64,000 bases of DNA from Flavobacterium eburneipallidum (GCF_027111355.2 NZ_CP114291.2:3658001-3722000); one strand, 5' to 3'; positions 26,527-36,633 are shown, numbered from the stretch's first letter. Made by a program: numbers and translations. Notes: generated from the letters alone by a model not told the origin.

Positions 26527-29163
26527 TTACTTCACAAAATCAATAGCTTTTGCTAAAGCCTCTTTGATTCCTGAAACATTTTTCCCTTTTCCAGAGGCAA
26601 AAAACGGTTGCCCTCCACCATTTCCGTCGATGTACTTACTTAATTCTCTGATGACATTTCCAGCATTTAAAGATTTTTCTGCTACTAATTCTTTTGAAAT
26701 ATAGCAGTGAATATTAGGCGCATTATCTTCAACAGAAGCTAAAAACACAAATGAATTTGGTTTTGAAGTTCCAATAGCTTGCGCTAAATCTTTAGTCGAA
26801 CTCATTGACAAATCTACTTGTTTTGCTAAAAAGTTTATTCCGTTTATTTCTTGGAAATCAGTAGCTAAAGTATTCTTCAATCCGTCGATTTTTTCTTTTA
26901 CTAATTGCTCAATTTGTTTTTTCAACTTGGCATTATCATCTTGTAAAGTTGCAACCGATTTCAAAATATCTTGAGGATTTTTCAACGTTTCTTTGATTTC
27001 TGCCAAAGTGCTTTCTTGATTTTTGTAAAAATCTTTCACGGCATTACCAGTAATCGCTTCAATACGACGAATTCCTGCTGCAACTGCACCTTCTGAAATG
27101 ATTTTGAAATGCCAAATATCAGCAGTGTTTTTTACGTGAATTCCACCGCAAAGCTCTTTGCTTTCGCCAAATTCAATCATTCGAACACTGTCGCCATATT
27201 TTTCACCAAACAAAGCCATTGCGCCCTTATCCAACGCTTCTTGAATTGGAATATTTCTATGTTCTTGTAATTGCAATTGTGCTTCAATTTGTGAATTTAC
27301 ACTTGCTTCAACCTGACGTAATTCTTCGTCAGAAACTTTAGCAAAATGTGAAAAGTCAAAACGCAAGTAATTTGGATTTACTAACGACCCTTTTTGCTCA
27401 ACATGTGTTCCAAGAATATTTCTCAAAGCCAAATGCATCAAATGTGTAGCCGAGTGATTTTTAGAAGTTGACGTTCTTAAATCAGTATTTACTTTGGCAA
27501 TAAAACCAGCTTCAATATTTTCTGGAAGTTGTTTGGCAAAATGCAAAATCAGATTATTTTCTTTTTTTGTATCAATAATATCAATCGTTTCGTTAGCAGA
27601 AACTAATGTTCCTTTGTCACCAACTTGTCCTCCACCTTCTGGATAAAACGGTGTGTTGTCTAAAACGATTTGGTATAAAATCCCATCTTTTTTAGAATCT
27701 ACTTTACGAATTCTGGTGATTTTTACATCATTTTCAGTTTGGTCATAACCCACGAATGTTTCTACATTTCCTGAAATCAAAACCGACCAATCTTCAGTTG
27801 AAACTTCTGATGCTGCACGAGAACGTGCTTTTTGTTTTTGTAATTCAGCTTCAAAATCTGATTCGTTATATGAAAATCCTTTTTCTTTTAAAATTAAAGC
27901 CGTCAAATCTTTTGGAAAACCAAATGTATCGTATAATTCAAAAACTTTTGCGCCTGAAACTTCTTTTCCACTAGTCTCTACAACAACTTTATCTAACAAT
28001 TGTAAACCTTGATCTAAAGTTCTTAAAAATGAAGCTTCTTCTTCACGAATTACGTTGGTAACCAATTGTTGTTGCGATTTGATTTCTGGAAAAAATTCGC
28101 CCATTTGATTGGCTAAAACTTCTACCAATTTATTGATAAAAGGTTCTTTGGTATTCAAAAATGTAAATCCGTAACGAATGGCACGACGCAAAATTCTACG
28201 AATTACATAACCCGCACCAGTGTTAGATGGTAATTGCCCATCAGCAATGGCAAACGCAACGGCACGAACGTGATCCACAACAACACGAATAGCAATGTTC
28301 GTTTTATTTTGTTCTTCTGAAATGTTCTTTACTTCGTTTGAAGTGTATTTTAATCCTGTAATCTGTTCCACTTTTTCGATAAGTGGCGTAAAAACATCGG
28401 TATCGTAATTGGAAGTAACATTTTGCATTGCCATACACAAACGCTCAAATCCCATTCCGGTATCTACATGTTGCGCTGGTAATTTTTCTAGCGAACCGTC
28501 CGCTTTACGGTTGAATTCCATGAAAACGTTGTTCCAAATTTCCACTACTTGCGGATGATCGGCATTGACTAAACTTCTTCCTGAAACTGCATTTCTTTCA
28601 GCATCTGTTCTCAAATCAATATGAATTTCAGAACAAGGTCCACACGGTCCTTGATCGCCCATTTCCCAAAAGTTATCTTTTTTATTTCCAAGAATAATTC
28701 GATCTTCAGACACAAATTGTTTCCAAATATCAAAAGCTTCCTGATCAAACGGAACATTTTCGGCTTCATTTCCTTCAAAAACAGAAACATACAAACGGTC
28801 TTTGTCTAATTTTAAAACATCAGTAAGAAACTCCCAAGCCCAAGGAATTGCTTCTTTTTTGAAATAGTCACCAAATGACCAGTTTCCTAACATTTCGAAC
28901 ATCGTATGATGATAGGTATCAAAACCAACATCTTCTAAATCATTGTGTTTTCCTGAAACACGAAGACATTTTTGCGTATCGGTAATACGTTTGCTTTTAG
29001 GAGTTCCGTTTCCTAAAAAGTATTCTTTAAATTGTGCCATTCCCGAGTTGTTAAACATCAAGGTTGGATCGTCTTTTAACACAATTGGCGCTGACGGAAC
29101 AATTAAATGCCCTTTTGATTCAAAGAATTTGAGGTATGCTTTACGAATGTCTTGTGATTTCAT
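26527..29163 (-). CDS. alaS: Alanyl-tRNA synthetase
   Basis: 878 residues, full length. Class II catalytic domain ([26 protein letters not shown]), the editing domain zinc motifs HSATHLMH and CGGIHVKNT, and the C-terminal Gly-rich part ([20 protein letters not shown]) are all present. Essential; also a translation quality-control enzyme. Divergent from the M23 peptidase gene, 221 nt apart. Several frames on the other strand are shadows. Confidence 0.98.
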   Translation of the reverse strand: MKSQDIRKAYLKFFESKGHLIVPSAPIVLKDDPTLMFNNSGMAQFKEYFLGNGTPKSKRITDTQKCLRVSGKHNDLEDVGFDTYHHTMFEMLGNWSFGDYFKKEAIPWAWEFLTDVLKLDKDRLYVSVFEGNEAENVPFDQEAFDIWKQFVSEDRIILGNKKDNFWEMGDQGPCGPCSEIHIDLRTDAERNAVSGRSLVNADHPQVVEIWNNVFMEFNRKADGSLEKLPAQHVDTGMGFERLCMAMQNVTSNYDTDVFTPLIEKVEQITGLKYTSNEVKNISEEQNKTNIAIRVVVDHVRAVAFAIADGQLPSNTGAGYVIRRILRRAIRYGFTFLNTKEPFINKLVEVLANQMGEFFPEIKSQQQLVTNVIREEEASFLRTLDQGLQLLDKVVVETSGKEVSGAKVFELYDTFGFPKDLTALILKEKGFSYNESDFEAELQKQKARSRAASEVSTEDWSVLISGNVETFVGYDQTENDVKITRIRKVDSKKDGILYQIVLDNTPFYPEGGGQVGDKGTLVSANETIDIIDTKKENNLILHFAKQLPENIEAGFIAKVNTDLRTSTSKNHSATHLMHLALRNILGTHVEQKGSLVNPNYLRFDFSHFAKVSDEELRQVEASVNSQIEAQLQLQEHRNIPIQEALDKGAMALFGEKYGDSVRMIEFGESKELCGGIHVKNTADIWHFKIISEGAVAAGIRRIEAITGNAVKDFYKNQESTLAEIKETLKNPQDILKSVATLQDDNAKLKKQIEQLVKEKIDGLKNTLATDFQEINGINFLAKQVDLSMSSTKDLAQAIGTSKPNSFVFLASVEDNAPNIHCYISKELVAEKSLNAGNVIRELSKYIDGNGGGQPFFASGKGKNVSGIKEALAKAIDFVK

Positions 29164-29310
29164 TTTTATTATTTAATCGGTTATTTGTTGATTTGTTTAA
29201 TCGATTGATTTCGAATTAACGAATAACCAAATCGACGAATCAACTTTTTACCTTTGATAGCAATGAATGCTGTAAAAGGGACATTAAAATATTTATTATT
29301 GAAAAAAAGA

Positions 29311-29339
29311 TTGAACAAATGAAACATTTACTAAATTTG
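29311..29339 (+). promoter_or_regulatory. Promoter of the M23 peptidase gene
   Basis: TTG (29311-29313), 18 nt, TAAATTTG (29332-29339); 45 nt before the ATG. Confidence 0.75.
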
Positions 29340-29384
29340 TTCGACTAACTTTTTTTGAGCTGCAAAAATAGGGTATTTTAAAAT

Positions 29385-30362
29385 ATGGCGAAAGTAAAAT
29401 ATTATTACGATTCCGAAAATCTAGCCTATCGAAAGATAATAACAAAAAAGAGAAAAAAATTCGGCGTTTTGATGTTATTTTTACTGGCTTCGGCATTGTT
29501 TGGTTTTTTAAGTTTTATCGCTTTATTGAATACTCCTTATTTTGAAACTCCAAAAAACATCAAACAAGCTCGAGAAATTGAAAACTTGAAGTTGAATTAT
29601 GCCATTTTGAACAAAAAAATGGATCAGATTGATGCAGTAATTTCCGCCATTGAAGATCGGGATAATAATTTATACCGCGTTTATTTTAATGCAAATGGAA
29701 TTCCGATGGAAGAAAGAAAAGCGGGATTTAATGATAAAAACAGATATGCAAAATTAGAAGGATACGACAATTCACAACTGGTGACCAATACCACAAAAAG
29801 AATTGATGTGTTACAAAAGGAAGTCGCTATTCAGTCGAAATCATTAGATGCCATTTTGAAATTGGCTGGAAATAAAGACAAATTATTGGCAGCGATTCCA
29901 GCGATTCAGCCAGTAAAGAATGAAAACTTAAAAAGAATGGTTTCTGGTTTTGGATACAGAACTGACCCATTTACCAAGGCTAGAAAAATGCACGAAGGAA
30001 TGGATTTTACCGCCAAAACAGGAACTCCAATTTATGCCACAGGCGACGGAGTCGTTGAAAAAGCAGATAACACGGCTTCTGGATACGGAAATCATATTGT
30101 GATCCGACACGGTTTTGGCTATGAAACTTTATACGGACATTTGAGCAAATACAAATGTCGTGCTGGACAACGAGTAAAACGTGGCGATATAATAGGGTAT
30201 GTAGGAAGTACAGGAAGATCAGAAGGACCGCATTTGCATTATGAAGTGCACAAAAATGGTAAAGTCGTGAATCCATTGAATTTTTATTACGGAAATATTT
30301 CAGCGGTAGAATATATTGCGATTGCACAAGCGGCGAATCAGGAGAATCAATCGTTTGATTAA
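29385..30362 (+). CDS. M23-family peptidoglycan endopeptidase
   Basis: 325 residues: basic N-terminus, one TM (about 27-48), a coiled-coil linker (about 58-90 and 130-165) and a C-terminal LytM/M23 domain. Zinc ligands are visible as H203 and D207 in MHEGMDF and H285 in HLHYEV, with H283 catalytic. All ligands are intact, so it is likely an active periplasmic cell-wall hydrolase rather than an EnvC-like activator. Probably co-transcribed with the MerR gene behind it. Confidence 0.92.
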   Translation: MAKVKYYYDSENLAYRKIITKKRKKFGVLMLFLLASALFGFLSFIALLNTPYFETPKNIKQAREIENLKLNYAILNKKMDQIDAVISAIEDRDNNLYRVYFNANGIPMEERKAGFNDKNRYAKLEGYDNSQLVTNTTKRIDVLQKEVAIQSKSLDAILKLAGNKDKLLAAIPAIQPVKNENLKRMVSGFGYRTDPFTKARKMHEGMDFTAKTGTPIYATGDGVVEKADNTASGYGNHIVIRHGFGYETLYGHLSKYKCRAGQRVKRGDIIGYVGSTGRSEGPHLHYEVHKNGKVVNPLNFYYGNISAVEYIAIAQAANQENQSFD

Positions 30363-30425
30363 CGATTTCAGATTGCTGACTTTAGATTTTAGATTTCAAA
30401 AGAATAAACATCATAAGATTAAAAT

Positions 30426-30758
30426 ATGCACATAGAATTATCTAAAGACAAAAGATATTACAGCATTGGCGAAGTAGCCAAAGCTTTTGATGTAAACGCA
30501 TCGCTTATCCGATTTTGGGATAGTGAATTTGATATTCTTAAACCGAAAAAAAACGCCAAAGGAAACAGAATGTTCACACCCGAAGATGTCAAAAACTTGC
30601 AATTGATTTATCATTTGGTCAAAGAAAGAGGATTTACACTCGAAGGTGCCAGAACGCATTTGAAAGAAGGACAAAAGAAAACGTTGGATAAATTTGATAT
30701 TGTTAGTAAATTGGAAGCTATAAAAGTACAATTGACTAATATTAAGAATGAACTTTAA
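30426..30758 (+). CDS. MerR-family transcriptional regulator
   Basis: 110 residues, mainly the DNA-binding winged helix (YSIGEVAKAFDVNASLIRFWDSEFDILKP, about 12-40, then KGNRMFTPEDVKNLQLIYHLV) plus a short helical tail. The C-terminal effector domain is minimal. The 63-nt gap in front is a repeat-like tract (GATTTTAGATTTC). Confidence 0.88.
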   Translation: MHIELSKDKRYYSIGEVAKAFDVNASLIRFWDSEFDILKPKKNAKGNRMFTPEDVKNLQLIYHLVKERGFTLEGARTHLKEGQKKTLDKFDIVSKLEAIKVQLTNIKNEL

Positions 30759-30806
30759 ATTTTATAAAAACACAAACTTAAATACTAAACTTTAAATTAA
30801 ACAAAA

Positions 30807-31394
30807 ATGGATTTTAAAAGATTTTTACCTTGGATTATTGGAATTGGATTAGTAATAATAATTGCTTTTTGGGCAATGGGAATTATGAATACAGGTTTGC
30901 AAAAAGACCAAGCCGTTAATAAGGAATGGGGTAATGTAAATACCGCTTATCAAAGAAGAAATGACCTTATCGGAAATTTAGTGAACACTGTTAAAGGTGC
31001 TGCCGATTTCGAAAAGAGTACATTAACCGCAGTAATTGAAGCTAGAGCAAAAGCAACATCGGTAACTATCGATCCTGCTAATGTTACTCCAGAACAATTA
31101 GCTGCGTTTAATTCTGCACAATCAGGAGTTTCTTCTTCATTGTCAAGATTATTAGTTAGCGTAGAGCAATATCCTACTTTGAAAGCAAATGAAAACTTCT
31201 TGAAATTACAAGACGAATTAGCTAGTACAGAAAATCAGATTCTTACTTCAAGAACTCGTTTTAACGAATCCGTTCAAGATTATAATGGTTATGTATTAGC
31301 AATGCCACAAAGTATCTTTTTAGGCAAGTACAAAGAAAAACCATATTTTCAAGCGGTTCAAGGTGCTGAAAAACCTGTTGAAGTAAAATTCTAA
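30807..31394 (+). CDS. LemA family protein
   Basis: 195 residues: one N-terminal TM (about 9-26) followed by a helical domain with QKDQAVNKEWGNVNTAYQRRNDLIGNLVNTVKG and a conserved QSIFLGKYKEKPYFQ tail. Found throughout Bacteroidota beside TPM-domain proteins, as here. Function not established; probably an envelope-associated scaffold. Confidence 0.93.
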   Translation: MDFKRFLPWIIGIGLVIIIAFWAMGIMNTGLQKDQAVNKEWGNVNTAYQRRNDLIGNLVNTVKGAADFEKSTLTAVIEARAKATSVTIDPANVTPEQLAAFNSAQSGVSSSLSRLLVSVEQYPTLKANENFLKLQDELASTENQILTSRTRFNESVQDYNGYVLAMPQSIFLGKYKEKPYFQAVQGAEKPVEVKF

Positions 31395-31406
31395 TTCAAA
31401 AAACTA

Positions 31407-31844
31407 ATGTCAAAAGTTGAAGATTTTTTAACCAAAGAAGAAGAACAAGCGATTGTTGAAGCTATTCGTATGGCTGAAAAAGAAACTTCTGGCGAGATTA
31501 GAGTCCATATAGAAAAAACGACTTCCAAAGTTCCTTATGACAGGGCTTTGGAAGTTTTTCACGATTTGGGTATGGATGCTACCGAACTGCAAAATGGCGT
31601 TTTGATCTACGTAGCTGTCGAAGATCATAATTTTGTGATTTGTGGAGACAAAGGCATTAATGATGTTGTTCCTGATGATTTTTGGGATTGCACCAAAGAT
31701 GTCATGGCAAATCAATTCAAAACAGGAAACTTCAAACAAGGATTGATTGACGGCATTACTAGAGCTGGCGAACAATTGCAAAAATACTTTCCGTATCACG
31801 AAGACGACACGAATGAATTATCAAACGAAATATCTAAAGGATAA
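31407..31844 (+). CDS. TPM-domain protein (cytoplasmic form)
   Basis: 145 residues with no signal peptide: a TPM domain (about 12-140: EEEQAIVEAIRMAEKETSGEIRVHIE, then VLIYVAVEDHNFVICGDKGIN). Its stop TAA and the next gene's ATG share one base (TAATG), so translation is coupled. Some TPM proteins have phosphatase activity; others are membrane-stress related. Confidence 0.88.
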   Translation: MSKVEDFLTKEEEQAIVEAIRMAEKETSGEIRVHIEKTTSKVPYDRALEVFHDLGMDATELQNGVLIYVAVEDHNFVICGDKGINDVVPDDFWDCTKDVMANQFKTGNFKQGLIDGITRAGEQLQKYFPYHEDDTNELSNEISKG

Positions 31845-32680
31845 TGGAAATAAGTCAGAAGTTAGAAGTTAGAAGTCAGAAGTCGAAAATTGAAAAAGGA
31901 ATCAACTTATTTTTTTATTTTTTTATACTCTTTTACAGCAGTTTTCTATTTGCCCAATTTACTATTCCTGAAAAACCAAGTTTCCAAACTTCGGTTTATG
32001 ATTATGCCAAGGTTTTAAGTGCCGATGAAAAAACGCAATTAGAAGAAAAACTCATTCGTTATTCTGATTCTACCTCAACTCAAATTGTAGTGATCACTAT
32101 CGAAAGTTTGAAAGGCGAAGATATTGGAATTTTGACGCCAAAATGGGGACAAACATGGGGAATTGGTGGAAGCAAAGAAAATGACAATGGGGTCGTTATA
32201 TTATTAGCAAAAGCAGAAAGAAAAATTTGGATTTCGCCTGGCTATGGCCTTGAAGACAAATTGACAGCTGGAATTGGCGGAGAAATTACAAGAAATATTA
32301 TCATTCCAGAATTTAAAGCAGGCAGTTATTACAGAGGATTAGACAAAGGTGCCGATGCTCTTTTTGATGTTTTTAAAGGCAAATACAAAGGCGAACGAAA
32401 AACCAAGGGAAAAGATTTTCCCATTATCCCTCTAATTATAATCATTATAATTATCATTGCATTAGCATCAAGAAACAAAGGTGGTGGTAGTGGCAATTCA
32501 GGAAATTCAGGTGGCGGTGGACCAAGTTTGCTAGATGTCATTATTTTGAGTAATTTAGGTCGTGGTGGATTTGGAGGTGGTTCTGGTGGTTTCGGCGGTG
32601 GTTCGTCAGGCGGAGGCGGATTCGGTGGTGGATTTGGCGGAGGCGGTTTCTCTGGTGGAGGTTCTGGTGGAAGTTGGTAG
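31844..32680 (+). CDS. Secreted TPM-domain protein with Gly-rich tail (YgcG-like)
   Basis: 278 residues. Residues 1-19 are encoded by an intergenic-type repeat (GTTAGAAGTCAGAAG motifs) and supply the start codon and basic n-region of the signal peptide; the hydrophobic core FFYFFILFYSSFLFAQ follows. Then a TPM domain (about 45-170), a TM (about 193-207), and a tail of GGG/GGS repeats. No alternative start exists upstream of the hydrophobic core. Last gene of the LemA-TPM-TPM cluster. Confidence 0.88.
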   Translation: MEISQKLEVRSQKSKIEKGINLFFYFFILFYSSFLFAQFTIPEKPSFQTSVYDYAKVLSADEKTQLEEKLIRYSDSTSTQIVVITIESLKGEDIGILTPKWGQTWGIGGSKENDNGVVILLAKAERKIWISPGYGLEDKLTAGIGGEITRNIIIPEFKAGSYYRGLDKGADALFDVFKGKYKGERKTKGKDFPIIPLIIIIIIIIALASRNKGGGSGNSGNSGGGGPSLLDVIILSNLGRGGFGGGSGGFGGGSSGGGGFGGGFGGGGFSGGGSGGSW

Positions 32681-32764
32681 AATTTAGTAATCAGTGTTCA
32701 GTTTTTAGTATTCAATTTACAGCATTCTAAAAATAGTTTATAATGTTCAAAAAATCATAGTTTT

Positions 32765-33178
32765 ATGTTATCACACAAAGCAAAATATGCCCTTAAGGCT
32801 TTATTATATCTAGCAGAGCAAGAGGAAGGTCACATTTCTAGAACGATAGAAATTGCTGATGGCGCTAATATTCCCAAAAAGTTTTTAGAACAAATTCTAT
32901 TGGATCTAAAACGAGGTCATTTTGTAAGCAGTAAGCAAGGAAAATTGGGCGGATATTATTTGATAAAGTCAAAAAACGAAATTACTTTGGCAGATATCCA
33001 CCGATTATTTGATGGAGCTATTGCGCTTTTGCCTTGTGCTTCTTTGAATTTTTACGAAGCTTGTAGCGACTGTAAAACCGAGGAAGAATGCAGTTTAAGA
33101 CACGGTTTGTTGATTATTCGCAACGAAACTTTAAAAGCCATGCAAGGCATTACAATAGCTTCATTAGTAAAAAAATAA
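32765..33178 (+). CDS. Rrf2-family transcriptional regulator
   Basis: 137 residues: winged helix HKAKYALKALLYLAEQE, QGKLGGYYL wing, and a C-terminal cysteine group C91, C100, C103 and C109 (LPCASLNFYEACSDCKTEEECS). This spacing could bind an Fe-S cluster or a redox/thiol signal. The next gene downstream is a TonB-dependent receptor with a structured leader. Members of this family often control sulfur or Fe-S metabolism; the target here is inferred from context. Confidence 0.9.
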   Translation: MLSHKAKYALKALLYLAEQEEGHISRTIEIADGANIPKKFLEQILLDLKRGHFVSSKQGKLGGYYLIKSKNEITLADIHRLFDGAIALLPCASLNFYEACSDCKTEEECSLRHGLLIIRNETLKAMQGITIASLVKK

Positions 33179-33220
33179 AAAAATATTTTTTAAATACTAC
33201 TAGTTTTATAGAATTAATTA

Positions 33221-33228
33221 TATATTTG
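33221..33228 (+). promoter_or_regulatory. -7 element ahead of the receptor leader
   Basis: TATATTTG matches TAnnTTTG. The region just upstream (33197-33213) has CTACTAG and TTTTATAG segments that may be a regulator site; no TTG at the usual spacing, consistent with a promoter that needs an activator. Confidence 0.55.
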
Positions 33229-33258
33229 CACCATAATTAATAATGCAAATCTAAAAGT

Positions 33259-33360
33259 ATGAAAAAGTATTCAAGTCAGTTCGTTTTCTCAAAAGAGCGA
33301 TACCAAAAAAATGTACTAAAGAAAAAAAGAAACAAGAACAACCAAATGATGTGTATGTGA
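33259..33360 (+). CDS. Candidate leader peptide ending Met-Met-Cys-Met
   Basis: 33-codon ORF that begins MKKYSSQFVFSKERYQ about 30 nt after the -7 element. It is basic (Lys/Arg/Asn-rich) and its last codons are ATG ATG TGT ATG TGA. The stop and last sense codons lie in the 5' arm of a hairpin that ends just before the receptor gene. This is the layout of a leader peptide in which ribosome pausing on Met/Cys codons controls the next gene. Not a recognised family. Confidence 0.45.
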   Translation: MKKYSSQFVFSKERYQKNVLKKKRNKNNQMMCM

Positions 33361-33402
33361 TAGTATTAAAAAAAATTTAATTAAAACTCTACTAATCACA
33401 TA
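33354..33402 (+). promoter_or_regulatory. Candidate attenuator-like hairpin before the TonB receptor
   Basis: TATGTGATAGT (33354-33364) pairs with ACTAATCACATA (33391-33402): eleven base pairs with one bulged A (33394) and a 26-nt A/T-rich loop. The 5' arm overlaps codons Cys-Met-stop of the leader ORF; the 3' arm ends 14 nt before the receptor ATG at 33417. No T-run follows, so translational control is more likely than termination. Confidence 0.45.
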
Positions 33403-33416
33403 TAATTTATATAAAA

Positions 33417-36011
33417 ATGAAAACGATTTATACAAAAACAATTTATAGTTTATTCTTTCTTTTATTATTTTCGGCAACTTATGCACAAAGCGTTTTAGAA
33501 GGATCATTAAAAAATGATCAAAATACGCCTATCGAAGGTGTAAACGTTGTCCTAAAAGGTACAACTACAAATACAACTACTGATGCCAATGGTAAATTTA
33601 CCATAGATACAAAAGAGTTACCCTACTCTATTATTTTTCAATATGATGGTTTCAAAACCAAGGAAATTGAAATCAAAAAAGCACCAACAGGACCTTTAGA
33701 AATCATTCTACTAGATGATGTTGAAAATGTTTTAACAGAAGTAGTAGTAAGTTCTAGACGCAGAATCGAAAAAATACAAGATATTCCGATTGCAGTGTCT
33801 GTAGTAACTGGTAAACAAGCCGAACAAGCTGGTGCTTTTAATGTAAACCGAATCAAAGAGATTGTACCCTCTGTACAATTGTATTCATCTAACCCAAGAA
33901 ATACAGGAATCAACATTCGTGGACTAGGCTCTCCGTATGGTTTGACCAATGATGGTATTGATCCAGGAGTAGGCTTTTATGTTGATGGTGTATATTATTC
34001 TCGTCCAGCAGCTACAACTTTAGATTTTATTGATGTAGAAAGAATTGAAGTATTACGTGGACCACAAGGATCTTTGTTTGGAAAAAATACTACTTCGGGT
34101 GCATTCAATATCACTTCAAGAAAACCAAGTTTCAAATCTGGTGCTGATTTCGAATTAAGCTACGGAAACTATGGCTATCTACAAGCCAAGGCATCAGTCA
34201 CAGGAGCTTTGAGTCAAAAAATAGCTGGTCGCTTGTCTTTCTCAGGCACACAACGTGATGGATTAATTGAAAATGTTGCTACAGGAAAACCAACTAACAC
34301 ATTGAACAATCAAGGATTTAGAGGACAATTGCTTTTTACACCAACTGAAAACACCAATATCACATTGGCAGCCGATTTGACAACACAACGTCCTGATGGA
34401 TATGCACAAGTTGTTGCTGGAGTTGCCCCTACAAAAAGAGCTGCTTATCGCCAATTTGATGCTATTATAGCCGATTTGAATTACCAACTTCCAAGCAGAA
34501 ATGCTTTTGACCGTAAAATTGATCAAGACACTCCATGGCGTTCAGGACAAGATTTAGGTGGAGCTTCTCTTAACATTGACACTAAAATTGGCAACGGAAC
34601 ACTTACCTCGACTTCTGCATGGAGATTTTGGAATTGGGATCCATCAAACGATAGAGACTTTACAGGATTACAAGTATTAGCTAAATCTCAAAATCCTGCC
34701 AGACATACTCAAATTACTCAAGAAATTCGCTATGCTGGAAAAATTTCATCAAAATTAAGCGGTGTGGCTGGAGTGTTTTTTATAGATCAAACAGTAAAAG
34801 TGAGAGGAACAGAAGAATCAGGTAATGCACAATGGAGATTTTCACAATCACCTGTAAATTATACTCCTGCTGGTGGTGTATCTACACCAGTACCTTTAGC
34901 AAGATGGCAAGAACCAGGACTTTTAGAAGGATATGGCATAAGAACTAATGCTCAAATACATTCTACAAGTGCGGCTGTATTTGGTCAATTAGACTGGGAA
35001 ATTACAAATCGCTTGCATGTACTCCCTGGTTTAAGATTCAATTACGACAACAAAGAGGCAGAATACGATCGTCAAACTTATGGTGGATTACAAACTACAG
35101 ACCCTCAATTATTAGCAATCAAAAGAGCAGTTTATACCAATCAATCTTTTGAAGCAAGTGAAGACAAAACAGACTTTTCTGGAAACATTACCATAACTTA
35201 CAAAGCTTCTGACAAAATCAATGCGTATGCGACTTATGCCAAAAGTTATAAACCAATTGGTGTGAATGTTGCAGGACTTCCTACTCCTGCAGCGGGACAA
35301 ACTCTAGCTGATCTTGCAGTAATTAAACCTGAAGATGTAAATCATTATGAGTTTGGAGTAAAAACCTCCCCTTTCAAAAATTCAATATTGAACTTGACAT
35401 TCTTTAATACAGACATCAAAGACTTTCAAACCAACGTTCAAGCTGCTGAATTAGGTGTAAACCGTGGATACCTTGCTAATGCTGACAAAGTACGTGTAAG
35501 AGGAGCTGAATTAGATGCCAGTTTTATTATCAACAAGCACTTTAGCCTTAATGCTGCTGTAACTTACAGTGATGGGAAATATGTTAAATTCACTAATGCT
35601 CCACTACCACTGGAAGAAACAGGATCTTCGGTATCTTTTAAAGATGTTTCTGGATCTGATTTACCTGGTGTTTCAAAATGGGCAGGAAGTTTAGGAGGCG
35701 AATATACTAAAGACGCTAAATTCTTCGGAAATATTGGTAAATTTTTCGTAGCCATTGATTCTTATGCTCGTTCCCAATTTTCATCAAGCCCTTCTGCTTC
35801 TACTTATTTAGTAGTTCCAGGTTATGCAATCTTTAATGGACGTTTAGGATTTAGAGTTGCTAATGGTTTATCAGCATACGTTTGGGGACGCAACCTTTTA
35901 GACAAAGATTACTATGAACAATTACTGCCTGCCGGAGGAAATGCTGGACACTATGCTGGAGTATTAGGTGATCAAAGAACTTATGGAGTTACATTAAAAT
36001 ATGCTTTGTAA
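33417..36011 (+). CDS. TonB-dependent receptor
   Basis: 864 residues: signal peptide (ending TYAQ, about 24), a CarboxypepD_reg-like domain (about 26-105, GVNVVLKGTTTNTTTDANGKF), plug domain starting VVVSSRRRIEKIQDIPIAVSVVTGKQ (about 110) with GINIRGLGS, and a 22-strand barrel ending YGVTLKYAL. Imports an unknown ligand using TonB/ExbBD energy. It follows an Rrf2 regulator and a candidate Met/Cys leader, suggesting an organosulfur or related ligand. Strong terminator downstream. Confidence 0.95.
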   Translation: MKTIYTKTIYSLFFLLLFSATYAQSVLEGSLKNDQNTPIEGVNVVLKGTTTNTTTDANGKFTIDTKELPYSIIFQYDGFKTKEIEIKKAPTGPLEIILLDDVENVLTEVVVSSRRRIEKIQDIPIAVSVVTGKQAEQAGAFNVNRIKEIVPSVQLYSSNPRNTGINIRGLGSPYGLTNDGIDPGVGFYVDGVYYSRPAATTLDFIDVERIEVLRGPQGSLFGKNTTSGAFNITSRKPSFKSGADFELSYGNYGYLQAKASVTGALSQKIAGRLSFSGTQRDGLIENVATGKPTNTLNNQGFRGQLLFTPTENTNITLAADLTTQRPDGYAQVVAGVAPTKRAAYRQFDAIIADLNYQLPSRNAFDRKIDQDTPWRSGQDLGGASLNIDTKIGNGTLTSTSAWRFWNWDPSNDRDFTGLQVLAKSQNPARHTQITQEIRYAGKISSKLSGVAGVFFIDQTVKVRGTEESGNAQWRFSQSPVNYTPAGGVSTPVPLARWQEPGLLEGYGIRTNAQIHSTSAAVFGQLDWEITNRLHVLPGLRFNYDNKEAEYDRQTYGGLQTTDPQLLAIKRAVYTNQSFEASEDKTDFSGNITITYKASDKINAYATYAKSYKPIGVNVAGLPTPAAGQTLADLAVIKPEDVNHYEFGVKTSPFKNSILNLTFFNTDIKDFQTNVQAAELGVNRGYLANADKVRVRGAELDASFIINKHFSLNAAVTYSDGKYVKFTNAPLPLEETGSSVSFKDVSGSDLPGVSKWAGSLGGEYTKDAKFFGNIGKFFVAIDSYARSQFSSSPSASTYLVVPGYAIFNGRLGFRVANGLSAYVWGRNLLDKDYYEQLLPAGGNAGHYAGVLGDQRTYGVTLKYAL

Positions 36012-36037
36012 GACTTAATAGTTCTATTATCTTTATG

Positions 36038-36076
36038 CCGTCGTAATTGTGTTTACATTTTACGACGGTTTTTTTT
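36038..36076 (+). terminator. Terminator after the TonB-dependent receptor
   Basis: CCGTCGTAA (36038-36046) pairs with TTACGACGG (36060-36068), followed by eight T. Confidence 0.85.
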
Positions 36077-36093
36077 AAATTTAAAAATAGTGC

Positions 36094-36633
36094 ATGAAAA
36101 AAAATTACTCTTTAAATACAAAACTAAAATTTATAGCAACTGCGATTGTACTTTTTTCAGGATTCACATCCTCAAAACTACATGCTCAAAACGAAGTAAC
36201 AACTTTTCCAAAAATAAAAGTTGCTGTTGGTGTAGTACATCCATTAGTAACTTTCACATCCGAGGAAACGACTACTAATTTTAAAGACCATTACACCGTA
36301 GGAATGCCTATTGCTATCAATGTTTGGAAAAACAAAAGTATTGGATTTTCATTCGAAATAGTTCCAACGATAAGAAGCGACAAGGAAATCAGTAAAGTAA
36401 ATAGCGTTTTAATTCATCCTGGAATACTTGTCAAATTAAAACACGAATTCACTTTTGCAGGAAGACTTGCTTTTGAAACTTCTGGTCGATATGGATTTAC
36501 GCCCGTTATAAGCAAAGCCATTGGCATTCACAAAGACTATAATTATTATGTATCAGTCCCTGTGCCTGTTCGATTTGGAAACGATAAACCCGCTTCGGCA
36601 ACACTTGGACTTCAATTTGGAATCACGTTTTAA
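36094..36633 (+). CDS. Small outer-membrane beta-barrel-like protein
   Basis: 179 residues: signal peptide ending near HAQN (about 32), then alternating strands rich in aromatics and a C-terminal FGITF typical of barrels. It starts 18 nt after the receptor terminator and lies 18 nt before chrA. Family not recognised. Probably an 8-stranded barrel. Confidence 0.75.
   Translation: MKKNYSLNTKLKFIATAIVLFSGFTSSKLHAQNEVTTFPKIKVAVGVVHPLVTFTSEETTTNFKDHYTVGMPIAINVWKNKSIGFSFEIVPTIRSDKEISKVNSVLIHPGILVKLKHEFTFAGRLAFETSGRYGFTPVISKAIGIHKDYNYYVSVPVPVRFGNDKPASATLGLQFGITF

Noticed and set aside
36090..36278. Second frame over the start of the outer-membrane protein gene
   Set aside because: Cys-rich out-of-frame reading of 36094-36633 without a signal peptide or family match.
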